A DNA stretch of 37,333 nt from Anaerotignum sp. GTDB lineage: Bacteria > Bacillota > Clostridia > Lachnospirales > Anaerotignaceae. The notes under the pieces were generated by a model that made no database searches, was not told where the DNA came from, and saw nothing but the letters and a program-made list of their open reading frames with translations. Each line of letters starts with the position of its first letter. The first letter of the stretch is position 1. The stretch lies in NCBI RefSeq assembly GCF_017483025.1, contig NZ_JAFUMA010000077.1, positions 1 to 37,333 of the forward strand, given 5' to 3'. Of the stretch, positions 1 to 7,466 are shown piece after piece. The position numbers and the translations under genes are program-made.

Positions 1-11
1 CAAGAGATGAG

Positions 12-689
12 TTGACGGGGAAGAAAATCACTCTTACGGACAAGATCTATCAGGATATCAAGGATGATATCGCATCCAAAGTATTTCAACCCGGCGAAAA
101 ATTAAACATCAAAGAACTTGCCAGAAAATACAATGTCAGCGATACACCTGTAAAACAGGCATTACAGAGACTGGCTGATGAAAAAATGGTAGTCAATACC
201 CCCAATAAGGGTATGAGCGTCCGGGCGTTGACACCCCATGAACTGACAGATATCTTCGATATGCGACTGATGATGGACACCTTCTTCGTAAAGGATATCG
301 TTACCACACTGAATTATAATCAGCCCCTGCGCCAGCAGTTGATCGACTGCCTGGAAGCACAGCGCAAATTTGTGGAAAACGATGATTCTTCCCATAAACC
401 CGAAGAATTTTTCGAACTGGATATGGAATTCCATACATTATATCTGACAGCTTCCGGCAACCAGAAGGCCGTTGATGTATTAAGAGACCTGCAGCCCTTC
501 ACCTATGCATCCGGCACCTACGTAAGCCAGCCTCGTTACAGAGACATGGAATGCGTTGCGGAACATCAGGCGATTCTGGATGCTGCTCTGGCATCTGATC
601 TGGATGCCCTGCGGGCAGCGGTAACAGCCCATCTGGACAATTCCAGAAAAGCTCTACAGCTGATCTTTAAGGTAAGCCAGATGGTTTGA
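12..689 (+). CDS. GntR-family transcriptional regulator with FCD ligand domain
   Basis: The 225-aa protein has an N-terminal winged helix-turn-helix (about residues 8-75; motif around ELARKYNVSDTPVKQALQRL), the signature of the GntR family, followed by an all-helical FCD (FadR C-terminal) domain. Within it, Asp and His residues near DMEFH and later AEHQ and AHLDN fit the metal/carboxylate-binding pocket of that family. Such proteins are dimeric repressors or activators that sense small organic acids. The first usable codon in the window is TTG at 12, but the reading frame is open to the window edge, so the true start may lie upstream. The regulated genes are not visible, so the ligand cannot be named. 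The gene ends at a bidirectional terminator shared with the convergent lipoprotein gene. Confidence 0.9.
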   Translation: MTGKKITLTDKIYQDIKDDIASKVFQPGEKLNIKELARKYNVSDTPVKQALQRLADEKMVVNTPNKGMSVRALTPHELTDIFDMRLMMDTFFVKDIVTTLNYNQPLRQQLIDCLEAQRKFVENDDSSHKPEEFFELDMEFHTLYLTASGNQKAVDVLRDLQPFTYASGTYVSQPRYRDMECVAEHQAILDAALASDLDALRAAVTAHLDNSRKALQLIFKVSQMV

Positions 690-698
690 TTTCATAAA

Positions 699-741
699 GC
701 AATAAAAAAAGACCTAACATTTGTTAGGCCTTTTTTATTGC
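699..741. terminator. Bidirectional rho-independent terminator
   Basis: A stem CCTAAC/GTTAGG with a 4-nt loop is flanked by an A-run on the left and a T-run on the right, and the pairing extends through GCAATAAAAAA/TTTTTTATTGC. It can end both the GntR gene (plus) and the convergent lipoprotein gene (minus). Confidence 0.9.
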
Positions 742-1347
742 TTAAATAACAAAGAGCAAATATACCTGATGGGCATCCATGCTCAGCTCGTTCCAGTATG
801 TGCGGAATGTATCTTCATCCAGCTCTGCCTCGTTGGAAAGCACGCAAACAGTATGTTCTGCACTGCCTTCTTCCAGAGTGAAGCCTTCAAACACTGTCAG
901 GCATTCATAAACCTTCTGAGTGTAATCTACTTTTTCTTCATATTCATAACCATCTCTGGTAATATCAGAAACGACCAGATAGCTGCCGTTTTCCAGCTGC
1001 TTCACATAATCCAGCATTGCGCCACCCTTCAGAGAGAACTGGCAGATGATCACGGAATCCGTTTCCCCTGCAGCAAAAGCATCCCAGTTTTCCTGGCCGC
1101 CAACCACTGTGCCATTCTGGATCGTAAACATGCCTGTTGCTGCTGCACTGTCTGCTGTCAGGTCTGCCCCATAATTCTGCAGCTCTTTCTGCATCCCTGC
1201 TGCCACTTCTTCTGTTTCCGCATCCAGTTCTGTTGTTGTTTCCACAGCCTGGTCTTCTGCAGGTGCTTCTTCCGCATTGCCGCCGCAGCCAGCCACACCA
1301 CAAGCCATCACTACAGCAAAAAGCATTGCAATCATTTTCTTTTTCAT
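742..1347 (-). CDS. Secreted lipoprotein, possibly DUF4362-like
   Basis: The 201-aa product starts with a charged/hydrophobic signal peptide and a lipobox V18-A19-G20-C21, so it should be lipidated and anchored outside the membrane. An acidic Ala/Glu/Thr-rich linker (about 24-55) precedes a folded domain of about 145 residues. The domain pattern (GTVVGGQENWDAF, then a strand with IICQFSLKGG, then SDITRDG) resembles the layout of DUF4362 proteins of Firmicutes; this is by eye and uncertain. The start is well placed: TAAGGAGGA lies 8-9 nt upstream. The function is unknown. It lies 44 nt downstream of the serine recombinase gene on the same strand and may be cotranscribed with it. Confidence 0.75.
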   Translation of the reverse strand: MKKKMIAMLFAVVMACGVAGCGGNAEEAPAEDQAVETTTELDAETEEVAAGMQKELQNYGADLTADSAAATGMFTIQNGTVVGGQENWDAFAAGETDSVIICQFSLKGGAMLDYVKQLENGSYLVVSDITRDGYEYEEKVDYTQKVYECLTVFEGFTLEEGSAEHTVCVLSNEAELDEDTFRTYWNELSMDAHQVYLLFVI

Positions 1348-1391
1348 GATTTTTCCTCCTTAGATATCACTTTTATATTTCGACGGATGAT

Positions 1392-2333
1392 TTATTCCTT
1401 TGTTCCGGGGGTGGGCGCCGCTCCTTTGCGTCGCTCTTCCATCATTCTCCCCACATCCTCGAATTTCTCTTGTGCAACGATAGATTCGTGGGTGTTTTCC
1501 ACCACGATCCACCGATTTTTCGGCAATTCCCGTGTCCGTTTCTCCTTAAAGCTGATCTTCTCCTCTTTTCCCTGCACCATGTGGCCCAGGTAAACAGGAT
1601 TTTGCAGGATCTTCCGTACGGTTCCCGCAGACCATCTTTGGCAGTCTTTTCTGCCCATATCCTGTCCGCGGCTTTTTTTCACCTGCGAAGGTGTTAGGAT
1701 GGCTTTTGCCGTCAATCGCTCTGCAATCATTTTACAGGAAAGCCCCGATAAGTACAAGTCATATATTTCTTCCACCACAGGTGCCGTTTCCCTGTCAACG
1801 ACAAGATGATGGCGGCAGAAGGGGTCTTTCAGATAGCCATAGGGCGCATAATTCCCCAGAAACTGCCCTTCTTCCATCTTGCGTCGGAACACGGCCCGTA
1901 TATTTTCCGAAAGCTCCTCCGAATACCATTCATTCACCAAACTGTTGATCTGACGAGCTTTTTTATTGGCACGGAGGGACGTATCCACATGATCCACCAC
2001 CGTCACAAAACGGATGCCCCATAGGGGGAACAACTCATGTAAATATCTTTCCGCCGTGGCGGCATTGCGGGTAAAGCGGGATTGGGTCTTGCAGAGGATG
2101 ATGGAAAATCTGCCGTCCCCTGCATCCTGCAACATTTTCCGGAAGGCCGGTCTGTCCTCCCGCAGGCCTGAATAATCCTCATCGGCATAGACGCCATAGA
2201 CCATCCAGCCATGCTTTTCGGCATATTCCAGCAGAAGAGACTTCTGATTCTGGATGCTTTCACTTTCCGCCATGCCCTTATTTGTATCCTCCACGGAAAG
2301 CCTGCAATAAATGGCCACTTTTTCCTGCTTCAT
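1392..2333 (-). CDS. Large-serine-recombinase-type protein, short C-terminus
   Basis: The 313-aa protein has a resolvase/invertase catalytic domain (about residues 5-150) with the nucleophile Ser13 in YCRLSVED, the YSGLREDRPAFRKML segment, and the TQSRFTRN arginine motif. A Recombinase DNA-binding domain follows (about 165-275; YGYLKDP, then SAGTVRKILQNPVYLG). Family members usually run to about 450-550 residues with a zinc ribbon and coiled coil; this one stops at about the point where the zinc ribbon should begin, with a short tail GAAPTPGTKE. The start has a good AAAGGAG site 8 nt upstream. I see no attachment-site pair or other element genes, so it could be a domesticated or decayed recombinase, or belong to a naturally short subfamily. 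Confidence 0.88.
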   Translation of the reverse strand: MKQEKVAIYCRLSVEDTNKGMAESESIQNQKSLLLEYAEKHGWMVYGVYADEDYSGLREDRPAFRKMLQDAGDGRFSIILCKTQSRFTRNAATAERYLHELFPLWGIRFVTVVDHVDTSLRANKKARQINSLVNEWYSEELSENIRAVFRRKMEEGQFLGNYAPYGYLKDPFCRHHLVVDRETAPVVEEIYDLYLSGLSCKMIAERLTAKAILTPSQVKKSRGQDMGRKDCQRWSAGTVRKILQNPVYLGHMVQGKEEKISFKEKRTRELPKNRWIVVENTHESIVAQEKFEDVGRMMEERRKGAAPTPGTKE

Positions 2334-2448
2334 CGCCGCCGCTCCTTTTTCTTCTTTAGAAAAAATATACGGTGATTTTTATATTTTAGTATCAAAATAA
2401 AAGAACCGCAACAAAATTAGGCTCTTGTCACGGTTTCTTAAGCAAATC

Positions 2449-2718
2449 TTAAAGTCCTCTGAAAATATATTTCTGACATTTGGGACATACAGAATCTTCG
2501 TGGATCTTTTTGCGGCAATCCAGCCCCTTGCCACAATGAGGACAGGTATACAATTTGATTTCCAGGAAAATATCCAGAGCAATGATAATGATCATCAGAG
2601 GAATATTGGATGCAAATACAAATGCCATCGCTGCCAATGCATACAGCACCAAACTCAATTTCTGGAATTTTTTGAACTTCGCCATTAATGCGTTTCCTTT
2701 ATCTGATAAAGCTTGCAC
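2449..2718 (-). CDS. Small membrane protein with C-terminal zinc ribbon
   Basis: The 89-aa protein starts at GTG 2718, chosen because AAAAAGGAGG stands 8 nt upstream. Residues about 20-52 are hydrophobic (one long or two short membrane segments). The C-terminus has two CxxC pairs, CPHCGKGLDC and CPKCQKY, typical of a zinc ribbon. Function unknown. A promoter for it is visible in the DNA that also lies before the subtilase remnant on the opposite strand, which shows that this gene is the real feature there. Its stop is followed on the minus strand by a weak hairpin and T-rich DNA (about 2400-2440). Confidence 0.7.
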   Translation of the reverse strand: MQALSDKGNALMAKFKKFQKLSLVLYALAAMAFVFASNIPLMIIIIALDIFLEIKLYTCPHCGKGLDCRKKIHEDSVCPKCQKYIFRGL

Positions 2719-2744
2719 AATTTCGACCTCCTTTTTCCCGATTC

Positions 2745-2785
2745 TTTGTCTCTATTTTACAACAGATGCATACAAAAAGCAATAA
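2745..2785 (-). promoter_or_regulatory. Predicted sigma-A promoter of the zinc-ribbon protein
   Basis: On the minus strand, TTGCTT and TAAAAT are separated by 17 nt, just upstream of the ribosome site for the GTG start at 2718. Confidence 0.55.
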
Positions 2786-2838
2786 AAAAGACGCCATGTC
2801 TACGAAAGCGTACAATCGGCGCCGCCATCGCTCCCGTG

Positions 2839-3531
2839 ACCCATGTCACGGGGATCGCCTGCGGCAACGGCTGGAATTCGGATGGGAAATATCGCGGCAT
2901 CGCCCCCGATGCAAATATCGTTTCTGTGAAGATTCTGGACCGTAACGGGCAGGGAAATTCTACCCACGCAGTGCTGGGGCTGAGATGGATAATGGACAAC
3001 GCCCGCAAATATAATATTAAAGTAGTAAATCTTTCCATCGGCACCAATGACCGCAAGGTCAACCTGCCTTTGAAGGAAGCCGTGGAAGGGCTCTGGCAAA
3101 GGGGCATCGTGGTGGTGGCAGCCGCAGGGAATCCCGATGGGCGCAATGGCTATCGTCCGCCCCCTGCCGTCAGCAGCGGAGTCATTTCCGTGGGCGCATG
3201 GGAAGACAGAAGCTATTTCCAGACGCCCTCTTTTTCCCTTTTTTCTCAGGAGGATATGCCCGATCTTTGGGCACCGGGAGAAGAGATCGTTTCCGTCCTT
3301 TCGCCGGATTTTGACTTCAACCTGCCCAATCGCAGCCGCAGCAGCATCATCGAACGAAATTATATCACCATGAGCGGCGCATCCATGGCAACACCCCTCA
3401 TCAGTGGTTTAGCTGCCCTGCTGCTGGCGCGAAACCCCCGCGCCCATCCCGCAGAGATCAAAAAACTGCTGCTGCAAAAAGCCAAGCCCTTCGGCGGCCT
3501 TCTGACAGAGGAGGTCTGCCGCACATTTTGA
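2839..3531 (+). pseudogene. 5'-truncated subtilisin-like serine protease (S8)
   Basis: Recognisable subtilase sequence begins at 2839 with THVTGIACGNG, the second half of the HGTHVxG motif, and runs to the stop. It keeps the GIAPDANIVSVKIL segment, the NLSIG strand, the AAAGNPDG region with the oxyanion Asn, and the GASMATPLISGLAALL helix with the catalytic Ser. The propeptide, the catalytic Asp region and the first His of HGTH are missing: the two codons before THVTG read Pro-Val. No ribosome site or sensible start precedes it, and the upstream DNA is the promoter of the divergent zinc-ribbon gene. It therefore cannot encode an active protease. A short ribosome site at its 3' end serves the next gene. 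Confidence 0.85.
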
Positions 3532-3548
3532 AGAAAGGTGGTTCTCTT

Positions 3549-3977
3549 ATGTCCGAAAACACTGTCTACACCCTGGCAAAGACCCTCCAGAAAACCGATG
3601 GGCTGGAAAAGGATTTTTCCCAAATGCTGGCTGCTCTGCAGGATACCATCGAAAAAGAATATCTCTTAAAGATACGTTCCGCCGCCAATCACGAAAAGGC
3701 CTTCGCCGTGGAACATCCCCCCAGAGAGGTGACGCTGCTCCGGGCCATGTCCGCTTTTATGGATGAAAACGGAAAACAACAGATCGACCGCATGACGAAT
3801 GGGCTGCTGTTCCTGCATACCATGCAGCATATCCAACGGGGCGTGGCGGATTTTTCCGCAGGAAATCTGCTGGAGGCCCGCAGCGCAGAAGGCGGCACAG
3901 CAGAAGAGCTGCCCTCCACCCAATCCGCCCAGATGGCTGGATTATTACTAACTCTTGCCTTGGCAGATCAATTTTAG
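3549..3977 (+). CDS. Uncharacterised 142-aa protein
   Basis: I do not recognise this protein. The start at ATG 3549 has GAAAGGTGG about 8 nt upstream. The product is soluble and apparently mostly helical, with no signal peptide and no membrane segment. The first 60 residues look like a helical hairpin (TLAKTLQKTDGLEKDFSQML, then KEYLLKIRSAANHEKAF); the middle holds MTNGLLFLHTMQHIQRG; a Gly/Ser/Thr-rich linker leads to a short hydrophobic end AGLLLTLALADQF. It follows the subtilase remnant by 17 nt and was probably its operon partner before the truncation. How it is expressed now is unclear, since the original promoter appears lost. Confidence 0.7.
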   Translation: MSENTVYTLAKTLQKTDGLEKDFSQMLAALQDTIEKEYLLKIRSAANHEKAFAVEHPPREVTLLRAMSAFMDENGKQQIDRMTNGLLFLHTMQHIQRGVADFSAGNLLEARSAEGGTAEELPSTQSAQMAGLLLTLALADQF

Positions 3978-3981
3978 GCAT

Positions 3982-4018
3982 AAAAAAGCCTCAGGTCTTT
4001 CGACTTGAGGCTCATTTT
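3982..4018. terminator. Bidirectional terminator
   Basis: Stem GCCTCAGGTC/GACTTGAGGC (one G-T pair), loop TTTC, with A-run before and T-run after. It serves the 142-aa gene and the convergent XRE gene. Nearly the same stem recurs at 31123-31159. Confidence 0.88.
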
Positions 4019-4746
4019 TACGCATGGTCGCTGACAACGAACATATTCATTTTTTTCAATGCTTTGATATCTTCCTTGGAGACCATCAGTTCCTCTTTCA
4101 GTTCGTCATCCTCCTCCAAAATCTCGGGAGACAGGACAAACTTGAAGCACGCAGGCAGGATAGGCTGTGTGGACAGGCCGCAGTAAAGCCCTGCCATTCT
4201 GCCGCTATGGCTGAAGGAATTGATGGCATAGAGGAATGCACGCTCAACTTTATTATTCTGATTTTCGAAATTGAAGTTCACAAAAGTATCATATCGGCGC
4301 ATGGTGCCATGATACAACAGCTTGCACTGGTAATAATTTGCGAAATCTTCCAGATATGCATACATATTTGCGTTGAAAACGCCATTCTCCTCGCCGCCGT
4401 CCTGCACTTCGATCACATTGCGGGCGATGCGGCTGCGTCTGCCATCGTAAAAATACATATAATATCTGCTTTTGCCCAGCTTGCGTTTGGTAGGCTCCCC
4501 TTCTTCCCCTTTCGCCTGGCTGGCATCTTCATAATCGACCAACTGATTTACGGAAATCTCCAGCGCCCGGGCAATGGTGAACAGGGTTTCGATATCGATG
4601 GAGATATCCCCATTTTCATATTTGGAAACCGTGGCCTTACTCTTATGGATCATTCCTGCAAATGTTTCAATGGTCAGATTCTTTGTTTTTCGATACAGAC
4701 GTATCCTCTGCCCCACATGGATACTGATTTCTTTCATTTCTTTCAC
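4018..4746 (-). CDS. XRE-family regulator with C-terminal sensor-like domain
   Basis: The 242-aa protein has an N-terminal HTH_3 domain (about residues 10-70; KNLTIETFAGMIHKSKATVSKYENG) followed by a domain of about 150 residues rich in aromatic residues (RYYMYFYDGRRSRIARNVIEV, then ANYYQCKLLYHGTMRRYDTFVNF). This layout is common among uncharacterised Lachnospiraceae-type regulators; the ligand of the C-terminal domain is unknown. Start GTG 4746 is preceded by AGGAG at 9 nt; the in-frame ATG three codons later is an alternative. It is divergent from brnQ across a 720-nt gap, so brnQ is a candidate target, and a dyad beside its own promoter suggests autoregulation. Confidence 0.85.
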   Translation of the reverse strand: MKEMKEISIHVGQRIRLYRKTKNLTIETFAGMIHKSKATVSKYENGDISIDIETLFTIARALEISVNQLVDYEDASQAKGEEGEPTKRKLGKSRYYMYFYDGRRSRIARNVIEVQDGGEENGVFNANMYAYLEDFANYYQCKLLYHGTMRRYDTFVNFNFENQNNKVERAFLYAINSFSHSGRMAGLYCGLSTQPILPACFKFVLSPEILEEDDELKEELMVSKEDIKALKKMNMFVVSDHA

Positions 4747-4813
4747 CTACGTTCTCTCCTATATTATTATTCTATATCATAATGTAAGAATGAACTTTCT
4801 TTCAGTTAAGCCC

Positions 4814-4860
4814 ATTATAGTATAAAATCCTTTGGAAACAAAGTATTCTTTCCAATACTT
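4814..4860 (-). promoter_or_regulatory. Promoter of the XRE gene with adjacent dyad operator
   Basis: On the minus strand a consensus TATAAT (4814-4819) has TTGTTT (4836-4841) 16 nt upstream. A perfect inverted repeat AAGTATT-6-AATACTT (4841-4860) abuts the -35 and is a candidate binding site for the XRE protein itself or another regulator. Confidence 0.6.
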
Positions 4861-5202
4861 CTCACTTTTTTATGGAAACTTTATGTGTAAAATACCACAA
4901 AGAAAAGCGGCGCCCCTTTTCCACAGGATCTGTTTCTTTACATTATTTTGTTTATGAAAAAACACAACGCCGAATACAGGCATTTTCTGCTATATTCAAC
5001 GCAAAAGTTTCTTTAAAATAGAACTTTTCCATTTTTTTGGAAGTCTATTTCAGAATTTATTGTTCATCATTGTAACATAGTGATTGAAAAAAATCCATGC
5101 TTTTTTCTATTTTCCCGCCGAAAACAAATGAGGTAAATTCCCATTTCTTTGTGCGATTTCACAAAAGCACAGAAAGAAAAACAACGGGAAGAACGAATTC
5201 TA
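4861..5202. other. AT-rich non-coding gap
   Basis: About 340 nt with no credible gene. The only structure I can point to is an imperfect hairpin at 5144-5179 (TTTCTTT-GTGC pairing with GCAC-AG-AAAGAAA, a 2-nt bulge), placed just upstream of the brnQ promoter. Confidence 0.5.
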
Positions 5203-5229
5203 TTGACATTATGTCAATTTCTTAATAAT
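5203..5229 (+). promoter_or_regulatory. Predicted brnQ promoter overlapped by a perfect palindrome
   Basis: TTGACA at 5203 and AATAAT at 5224 are spaced by 15 nt. The -35 lies inside the perfect dyad TTGACAT-T-ATGTCAA (5203-5217), so a dimeric repressor bound there would block RNA polymerase. The regulator is not identifiable from the sequence. Confidence 0.55.
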
Positions 5230-5386
5230 AAGAAAATCTATGAATTTCGACACATTTTTGCATAATTTCTTAGAGAAGATACCATTTTCGTTTGATTTTT
5301 CTATCATGAGTATACAAAATGAGGCTTGTTGTTTCACCAAACTAATTTTCACCGATTTGCTCGAATCTTATTTTTCAGGCATAATA

Positions 5387-5448
5387 CTCTCTACGCAGAA
5401 GCACCATCACACCGCAGTAAAGGTGCATAGAGAGAAAAGTTTTATTTT
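5387..5448 (+). promoter_or_regulatory. Long hairpin in the brnQ leader, possible attenuator
   Basis: CTCTCTA (5387-5393) pairs with TAGAGAG (5428-5434) and, inside it, GCACC (5401-5405) pairs with GGTGC (5422-5426). The stem is followed by a T-rich stretch (AAAAGTTTTATTTT) and then directly by the brnQ ribosome site, the position of a leader terminator or translation-control element. No T-box or known amino-acid riboswitch core is visible. Confidence 0.45.
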
Positions 5449-5466
5449 GAAGGAGGAAAATAATTT

Positions 5467-6786
5467 ATGAGCAAAAAGACAAGTTTGAAAGACATTGCCG
5501 TGATCGGGCTGGCGCTGTTTGCCATGTTCTTCGGCGCAGGCAATCTGATCTTTCCCCCTTACCTTGGCACAAATGCCGGCAGCAAATGGTTCCTGGGTTT
5601 TCTCTGCTTCTTCGTGGCTGACGTAGGTCTGGCTCTGGTAGCCATCCTTTCCATGATCAAAAGCGGTGACGTTTCCATCCAGAGCGTGACAAAAAAACTG
5701 GGCCCCATTCCCTCTGCCATCATCAATACACTGATCGTTCTGTGTATCGGGCCCTTCCTGGCGATCCCCAGAACTGCAGCAACGACATTTGAAATGGGCG
5801 TGATGCCCCTCTTTCCCAGCATCAACAGCTGGGTATTTGGCGCCATCTTCTTCGGTCTGGTTTTGCTGTTTACTGTACGTCCTTCCGGCGTTGTTGATGT
5901 CATCGGCAAATACCTGACTCCCGTGCTGGTTGCCTGCCTGATGGCCATGATCATCATGGGTATGATCAACCCCATCGGTGATATCAGCGAAGCAGCTAAA
6001 TTTGAAACAGTAAAAGAAGGCGTTATGGCCGGTTACCAGACCATGGACGTTCTGGCTTCCATCGTATTCGTTATCATTATTATTTCCGCAGCGAAGGATA
6101 AGGGCTACACAGAAACAAAAGACACAATGAATGTTGTCATTAAATCCAGCATCTTTGCGGCCATCGCCCTGTTCGTGATCTACGGCGGCCTGGCCTTCCT
6201 GGGTGCCACAACATCCACAGGCGGCTTCGAAAATTACAATCAGACAGGTCTGGTGGTAGCCATCACGCAGTCTCTGATCGGCAATTACGGCGTGCTGGTT
6301 CTGGCGATCATCGTATTCTTCGCCTGCCTGACTACAGCCATTGGTCTGGTTTCTTCCTGCGCATCCTACTTTGAAGGCCTGACAAAAGGCAAGGTATCCT
6401 ATACAAAAGTAGTGGTCCTGACAGTTGCCTTCAGCTATATCGTATCCAACTTCGGTATTTCTACTATCATCAGCATTGCCGCTCCCGTGCTGAATCTGCT
6501 GTATCCCGTTGTTCTGGTGATGATCGTGCTGAATTTCTTCAGCAGCCGCATCAAAAACAACAACATTTACATCTTTGCAGCAGCCTTCGCTCTGGCAGCC
6601 AGCGCAGCAGATGTTCTGTGCGGCTTTGGCCTGTCTCTGGAATTCGTTCAGAAACTGCCCCTGGGCACATACCAGTGTGGCTGGATCGTTCCTGCCATCG
6701 TTGGCGGCATCATCGGCAAATGCATCCCTGCTTCCGAAAACAATTTCTCTTTCAGCAGAGATGATGAAGACCCCGATGCAGTATAA
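5467..6786 (+). CDS. brnQ: Branched-chain amino acid transport system II carrier protein
   Basis: The 439-aa polytopic protein matches the LIVCS family of Na+- or H+-coupled Leu/Ile/Val symporters. It opens with IAVIGLALFAMFFGAGNLIFPP, the family's N-terminal signature, and contains about 12 hydrophobic segments, the conserved GPFLAIPRTAATTFE segment and a short charged C-terminal tail. The length equals that of typical BrnQ proteins. Start ATG 5467 follows GAAGGAGG. It stands alone, with a promoter and a 230-nt leader upstream and its own terminator downstream. It would import branched-chain amino acids for growth or Stickland-type fermentation; that use is inference. Confidence 0.95.
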   Translation: MSKKTSLKDIAVIGLALFAMFFGAGNLIFPPYLGTNAGSKWFLGFLCFFVADVGLALVAILSMIKSGDVSIQSVTKKLGPIPSAIINTLIVLCIGPFLAIPRTAATTFEMGVMPLFPSINSWVFGAIFFGLVLLFTVRPSGVVDVIGKYLTPVLVACLMAMIIMGMINPIGDISEAAKFETVKEGVMAGYQTMDVLASIVFVIIIISAAKDKGYTETKDTMNVVIKSSIFAAIALFVIYGGLAFLGATTSTGGFENYNQTGLVVAITQSLIGNYGVLVLAIIVFFACLTTAIGLVSSCASYFEGLTKGKVSYTKVVVLTVAFSYIVSNFGISTIISIAAPVLNLLYPVVLVMIVLNFFSSRIKNNNIYIFAAAFALAASAADVLCGFGLSLEFVQKLPLGTYQCGWIVPAIVGGIIGKCIPASENNFSFSRDDEDPDAV

Positions 6787-6837
6787 TCACCCCCCGATAT
6801 TCCTCCCTTTTACAAATAGAATTATCATGATAGAATA

Positions 6838-6871
6838 GACACTGCCACAGGCAGTGTCTTTCTATTTTTTT
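6838..6871 (+). terminator. brnQ terminator
   Basis: Perfect 9-bp stem GACACTGCC/GGCAGTGTC with a 3-nt loop, followed by TTTCTATTTTTTT. Confidence 0.92.
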
Positions 6872-6980
6872 AATTTTTTCGCCAACGGCAAACTTTTTCC
6901 GCCTTCCACACATCTATAAGACAGAAAACAGAAACAGTTTTCCAAATCAACCGCGGAACATGACAGAAGGAGGTACCTCA

Positions 6981-7466
6981 ATGCAGGACATTTACGACTG
7001 CACTGTCCAATATATCATTGAAAATCAAAACAAATTCTATCGTCTGGCTTACAGCTATGTGCAAGAAGAGCAGGCCGCGTTGGATGTGGTGCAAAACGCC
7101 ATCATCCGCGGTCTGGAGGGCTGCTACGGGCTGCGAAATCCCCTGGCAATCAAGACGTGGTTTTACCGCATCGTGGTGAATGAATCGCTGCAATATCTGC
7201 GCAAACAAAAAAACCTGACGACGCTCACAGAAGAACATACGGCAGGGCTGACCTATACGGAGCCAGCCTTCACCGAAGATCACGAGGCTTACGCCGCTGT
7301 GATGCGGCTGCCTGCGCCTATGAAGACCGTCGTCATCCTTCATTATTATGAAGACCTGACCCTGAAACAGATCGCAGAGATTACCGACACTCCCCTAAGC
7401 ACCGTAAAAACCCGCCTATACAGTGCCTTACGAAAACTGAAACAGACCCTGAAGGAGGAAGCATAA
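6981..7466 (+). CDS. ECF-type RNA polymerase sigma factor (SigV-like)
   Basis: The 161-aa protein has region 2 (about residues 5-75; FYRLAYSYVQEEQAALDVVQNAI, then AIKTWFYRIVVNESL) and region 4 (about 100-158; LPAPMKTVVILHYYEDLTLKQIAEITDTPLSTVKTRL), without regions 1 and 3, as in ECF sigma factors. ATG 6981 is chosen because AGAAGGAGG stands 7 nt before it; the in-frame ATG at 6960 would put the ribosome site inside the gene. Its stop codon directly abuts the start of the RsiV-like anti-sigma gene, the usual coupled arrangement. I could not find a convincing self-recognised promoter; an AAAC-like element occurs near 6883 but no matching CGTC. Confidence 0.92.
   Translation: MQDIYDCTVQYIIENQNKFYRLAYSYVQEEQAALDVVQNAIIRGLEGCYGLRNPLAIKTWFYRIVVNESLQYLRKQKNLTTLTEEHTAGLTYTEPAFTEDHEAYAAVMRLPAPMKTVVILHYYEDLTLKQIAEITDTPLSTVKTRLYSALRKLKQTLKEEA

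Noticed and set aside
721..1593. A 290-codon plus-strand frame over the lipoprotein gene
   Set aside because: It starts inside the terminator and is antisense to a lipoprotein with a clear signal peptide and ribosome site.
2713..2838. First 42 codons of the open frame leading into the subtilase remnant
   Set aside because: They overlap the start, ribosome site and promoter of the minus-strand zinc-ribbon gene and show no subtilase propeptide similarity.
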